From: Flavobacteriales bacterium
GTDB lineage: Bacteria > Bacteroidota > Bacteroidia > Flavobacteriales_D > Sanyastnellaceae
Assembly: GCA_002683345.1 (NCBI GenBank)
Contig: NYSX01000068.1
Span: 1 to 50,770 of the forward strand
Direction: 5' to 3'
DNA: 50,770 bases
The position numbers and the translations under genes are program-made. Within the stretch, counting starts at the first letter, position 1; the number at the start of each line of letters is the position of its first letter. The notes under the pieces are model-generated. The model did not search any database, was not told the origin of the DNA, and worked only from the letters and a program-made list of their open reading frames with translations. Below, in pieces: positions 47,555 through 50,770 of this stretch.

Positions 47555-49434
47555 GCCAAACCATTCACGTTCTGCCCGACCACGTCGCCAACCAGATTGC
47601 GGCTGGCGAAGTCATCCAACGACCCGCTTCGGTCGTGAAGGAGCTCGTGGAGAACGCTGTCGATGCTGGCGCGACCTCCATTGAGGTGCACGTCGTGGAT
47701 GCCGGTCGCACGTCCATTCAAGTGGTGGACAACGGGGCAGGCATGAGCGCGGAGGACGCGCGGGTGTGTTTTGAACGCCACGCCACCTCCAAACTCCAAA
47801 CGGCCGACGATTTGTTTGCCCTGGCGACCAAAGGTTTTCGCGGAGAGGCCCTCGCCTCGATTGCGGCCATTGCCCACGTGGAAGTGACGACGTGCCAAGA
47901 AGGGGCCGAGGTTGGAACCGTGCTTCGCTGCCACGGCTCGGAAATCGTTGGGGAGGAGCCCAAGGCCCGGGCCGCGGGCACGACGTTTCACGTCAAGAAC
48001 CTGTTCTACAATGTGCCGGCGCGTCGGAACTTTCTCAAGTCCGACGCGGTGGAGATGCGTCATGTGGTCGACGAATTTCAGCGGGTGGCGTTTGCACACC
48101 CGGGCATTTCGTTTGTGCTGACCCACCAAGGGGCGAGTCTTTTTCAGCTCAAGCCAGGGACGCTTCGCCAACGGATTGTCGGCATCATGGGCCCCAAGCA
48201 CGACGAGCGTTTGGTGCCTGTGCAGGAAGACACCGACGTCGTGGCCATCGAAGGGTTTGTCGGCAAGCCGGATTCTGCGAGAAAGACGCGCGGCGAACAG
48301 TTCCTGTTTGTCAATGGGCGTTTTGTGAAGCACGGCCTGCTGCATCGCGCGGTGATTCGTGCGTACGAAGGGCTCATTGGGGATGGACATCACCCGCTGT
48401 ACGCCCTGTACCTCACGGTAGACCCTGCGCGTGTCGACGTGAACATTCACCCGACCAAGATTGAGGTCAAATTCGACGAAGAGCAGCCCATCATCGCCAT
48501 TTTGAAATCGGCCGTCAAGCGCGGATTGGGTGCACACAATGTGGCACCGACCATCGATTTCGATGCGGAGGTGGGGTTGAACATTCCCGACTTGAAGGCG
48601 GGCATGGACGTCCAAGAGCCCACCGTGCGGATCAACCCCCAATACAATCCCTTCGACGCCCCCAGCGCGCCAACCTCACCATCAGGCGGCCATGCGGGGT
48701 CGGGCACGCGGTCGTCGGGCCCGTCTTTGGGACAAGCCCATGGAGGGTGGTCCAAATCGGCCGGTTGGAAGGATTTGTACCAAGTCATGGAGGAGCCCGC
48801 AGCCCGTCCGGCTGCAGAGACGCCTCCCGCGGAAGCGGAGGTGCGCGAAGAGGCGGCATCCACAGAGGGACTTGACATCCTGCAGTGGCGCGGGAAGTAC
48901 TTGATGGTGCCCGTGGAAGAAGGCGTGGCGGTGGTGCACATCCGGCGCGCCCACCTGCGGATCTTGTTCGAGCGCTTCATGGCGCGATTGCGTGCAGGGG
49001 AAGCGGCTGCCGTGGCCTCCCAAACGCTCTTGATTCCAGAAGACATCACCTTGACGCAGCCCGAGGTGATGGCCTTGACCGACGCCAGGGAGGCGTTGTT
49101 GGCCATGGGCATGGATTTGGCCCAAGTCGACGACCAAACCGTGCAGCTCCGCGCGGTGCCGGCAGACATGACGGCCCACGTGCGCGAGGCGCTGGATGCG
49201 GTGTTGGAAACCTACCACGACGGCCAGTGGACCGACCACGAAGCGCGTCAAGCCCAATGGGCGAAGGCGTGGGCAAGCCGCGCGGCCGTGACCGGTGAGG
49301 CGCCCATGCCTCTGGAGGCGCGGCGTCGTTTGGTGGCCGACCTTTGGGCCTGTGATCACCCCAACGTGGATCCAGATGGACGGCAGGCGCTGTCGATTTG
49401 GGCTGCAGAGGACCTTGAAAACCCTTTCCGCTGA
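47551..49434 (+). CDS. mutL: DNA mismatch repair protein MutL
   Basis: VANQIAAGEVIQRPASVVKELVENAVDAGA, GFRGEALASIAAIA, NVPARRNFLKS, VDVNIHPTKIEVKF. Confidence 0.97.
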   Translation: MSQTIHVLPDHVANQIAAGEVIQRPASVVKELVENAVDAGATSIEVHVVDAGRTSIQVVDNGAGMSAEDARVCFERHATSKLQTADDLFALATKGFRGEALASIAAIAHVEVTTCQEGAEVGTVLRCHGSEIVGEEPKARAAGTTFHVKNLFYNVPARRNFLKSDAVEMRHVVDEFQRVAFAHPGISFVLTHQGASLFQLKPGTLRQRIVGIMGPKHDERLVPVQEDTDVVAIEGFVGKPDSARKTRGEQFLFVNGRFVKHGLLHRAVIRAYEGLIGDGHHPLYALYLTVDPARVDVNIHPTKIEVKFDEEQPIIAILKSAVKRGLGAHNVAPTIDFDAEVGLNIPDLKAGMDVQEPTVRINPQYNPFDAPSAPTSPSGGHAGSGTRSSGPSLGQAHGGWSKSAGWKDLYQVMEEPAARPAAETPPAEAEVREEAASTEGLDILQWRGKYLMVPVEEGVAVVHIRRAHLRILFERFMARLRAGEAAAVASQTLLIPEDITLTQPEVMALTDAREALLAMGMDLAQVDDQTVQLRAVPADMTAHVREALDAVLETYHDGQWTDHEARQAQWAKAWASRAAVTGEAPMPLEARRRLVADLWACDHPNVDPDGRQALSIWAAEDLENPFR

Positions 49435-50123
49435 TGTTGCAGAACACCCCTCAAGTCGTCAAAAACCTGATCATCCTTAACGTACTCATGTACCTGGGGT
49501 CGGGCCTTATCGGCGATTCTGTGGCCGTGCCGCTGTTGGCGGGCACGTACCCCGGTTCGCCGTTCTTTCAGCCGTGGCAAATCATCACCCACATGTTCAT
49601 GCACGGGGATTTGGGGCACATCTTCTTCAACATGTTCGCGCTGTTCATGTTTGGGTCGCAACTCGAGCGGGTGTGGGGTCCTCAGCGCTTCCTGACCTAC
49701 TACATGGTCTGTGGCCTCGGCGCCTTTGCCCTGCATGAATTGGTGGTGGGCTTGCAGTTCTACAGCGAACTCGGCACCTTCTTTCCGGCCGCCGAGCAGT
49801 TCATTTCCCCCAACGCCAGTCCCCTCCAGCGCGCACGCGTGCTTGAAATGGTGTACGGTCGCGTGGTGGGGGCCAGTGGGGCGGTGTTTGGCTTGCTCTT
49901 GGCGTTTGGGATGCTCTTTCCCAACACCCAACTGATGTTGCTGTTTCCGCCCATTCCCATCCGCGCCAAGTATTTCGTGATGGGCTACGGCGCGATTGAA
50001 TTGATGTTGGCGTTCCAGAACAGCCCCGGCGACAACGTGGCGCACTTTGCGCACCTCGGCGGGATGATTTTTGGCTATTTCTTGCTCAAGCGGTGGCAAC
50101 AGGACCGCGGTCATTTTTATTGA
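49434..50123 (+). CDS. Rhomboid family intramembrane serine protease
   Basis: HMFMHGDLGHIFFNMFALFMFG, VVGASGAVFGLL (GASG), VAHFAHLGGMIFGY. Confidence 0.93.
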   Translation: MLQNTPQVVKNLIILNVLMYLGSGLIGDSVAVPLLAGTYPGSPFFQPWQIITHMFMHGDLGHIFFNMFALFMFGSQLERVWGPQRFLTYYMVCGLGAFALHELVVGLQFYSELGTFFPAAEQFISPNASPLQRARVLEMVYGRVVGASGAVFGLLLAFGMLFPNTQLMLLFPPIPIRAKYFVMGYGAIELMLAFQNSPGDNVAHFAHLGGMIFGYFLLKRWQQDRGHFY

Positions 50124-50126
50124 ATC

Positions 50127-50770
50127 ATGTGGGAGAATCTGAAAGCGATGTGGCGTGACGGCGGCATGCTGACCCGCCTGGTGTGGGTGAATGCGGCGGT
50201 GTTTGTCGTGCTCATGACGCTGGATGTGGTGGATCAACTCGGAGGTGGGGTGGTCTCGGCGGTGTTGCCCGCAGAGGGAGCCCGAACCTTGGCCACGTCT
50301 TGGCGTCTCGAGGTCTTGGCGAAGCGCCCGTGGAGTGTGCTAACCCACATGTTCACACACCAAGGCGTATGGCACGTGGGCATGAACATGTTGCTCTTGT
50401 TTTGGATGGGCCGGGTGTACCGGGGGGAAGTGGGGTCGCGGCGGTTGCTGAGCACCTACCTCGCAGGAGGGCTTGCGGGATTTGCCGCCTACTTTTTCCT
50501 GACCAACGGGTTCAAACCCCTTCAAACGGGCACCTACGCTTTGGGGGCTTCGGCTTCGGTGATGGCCATTTTTGGGGCGATTGCCACGCTGCGTCCCGAG
50601 CTCAAATTCAACTTGATTTTGTTTGGCCCGGTGTCGCTGAAGCACCTGTTTTGGGGCTACGTGGTGTTGGACTATTTCGGATTGAGCCGTGGCGTGAATG
50701 CCGGTGGCAACGTGGCGCACTTGGGCGGGGCATTGTTTGGGGTGTTGCTCGTCATGCAAGACCGCAAGGG
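50127..50770 (+). CDS. Second rhomboid family protein, partial (runs off right edge)
   Basis: Not in ORF track. MWENLKAMWRDGGMLTRLVW...THMFTHQGVWHVGMNMLLLFWMG...LGASASVMAIFGA...GGNVAHLGGALFGVL. Confidence 0.9.
   Translation, partial: MWENLKAMWRDGGMLTRLVWVNAAVFVVLMTLDVVDQLGGGVVSAVLPAEGARTLATSWRLEVLAKRPWSVLTHMFTHQGVWHVGMNMLLLFWMGRVYRGEVGSRRLLSTYLAGGLAGFAAYFFLTNGFKPLQTGTYALGASASVMAIFGAIATLRPELKFNLILFGPVSLKHLFWGYVVLDYFGLSRGVNAGGNVAHLGGALFGVLLVMQDRK

Overview
The window reads as a densely packed, GC-rich stretch of bacterial chromosome. It is very probably Bacteroidota: there is a T9SS type A-like C-terminus, repeated TAnnTTTG-type -7 boxes, FtsH/RsfS/PyrE and LptD/amidase/MlaD neighbourhoods, DUF2490, DUF3822 and PdeM. 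I support about 45 protein-coding genes, including two cut by the window edges that the ORF track misses and one 55-aa ORF below its length cutoff. I see no tRNA, rRNA, CRISPR array, IS element, prophage or recognisable defence island. I do not see a clear new multi-gene system. The strongest unexplained signal is regulatory: many genes have a -7-like box (TAnnTTTG, or TAnnTTCG/TTTC variants) only 4-6 nt before the start codon, which predicts leaderless mRNAs. Several divergent gene pairs have overlapping, face-to-face or back-to-back -7 boxes, and two pairs share their start codons in a single CATG. Other leads are a three-gene CsgG/LPP20-like lipoprotein operon, an in-frame DUF1905/YdeI-NamZ fusion, a secreted protein with about 8% Trp, a MutL with an apparently degenerate endonuclease motif, and an intrinsic terminator pointing against all annotated genes. 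All calls come from reading sequence and family memory; no searches were run.
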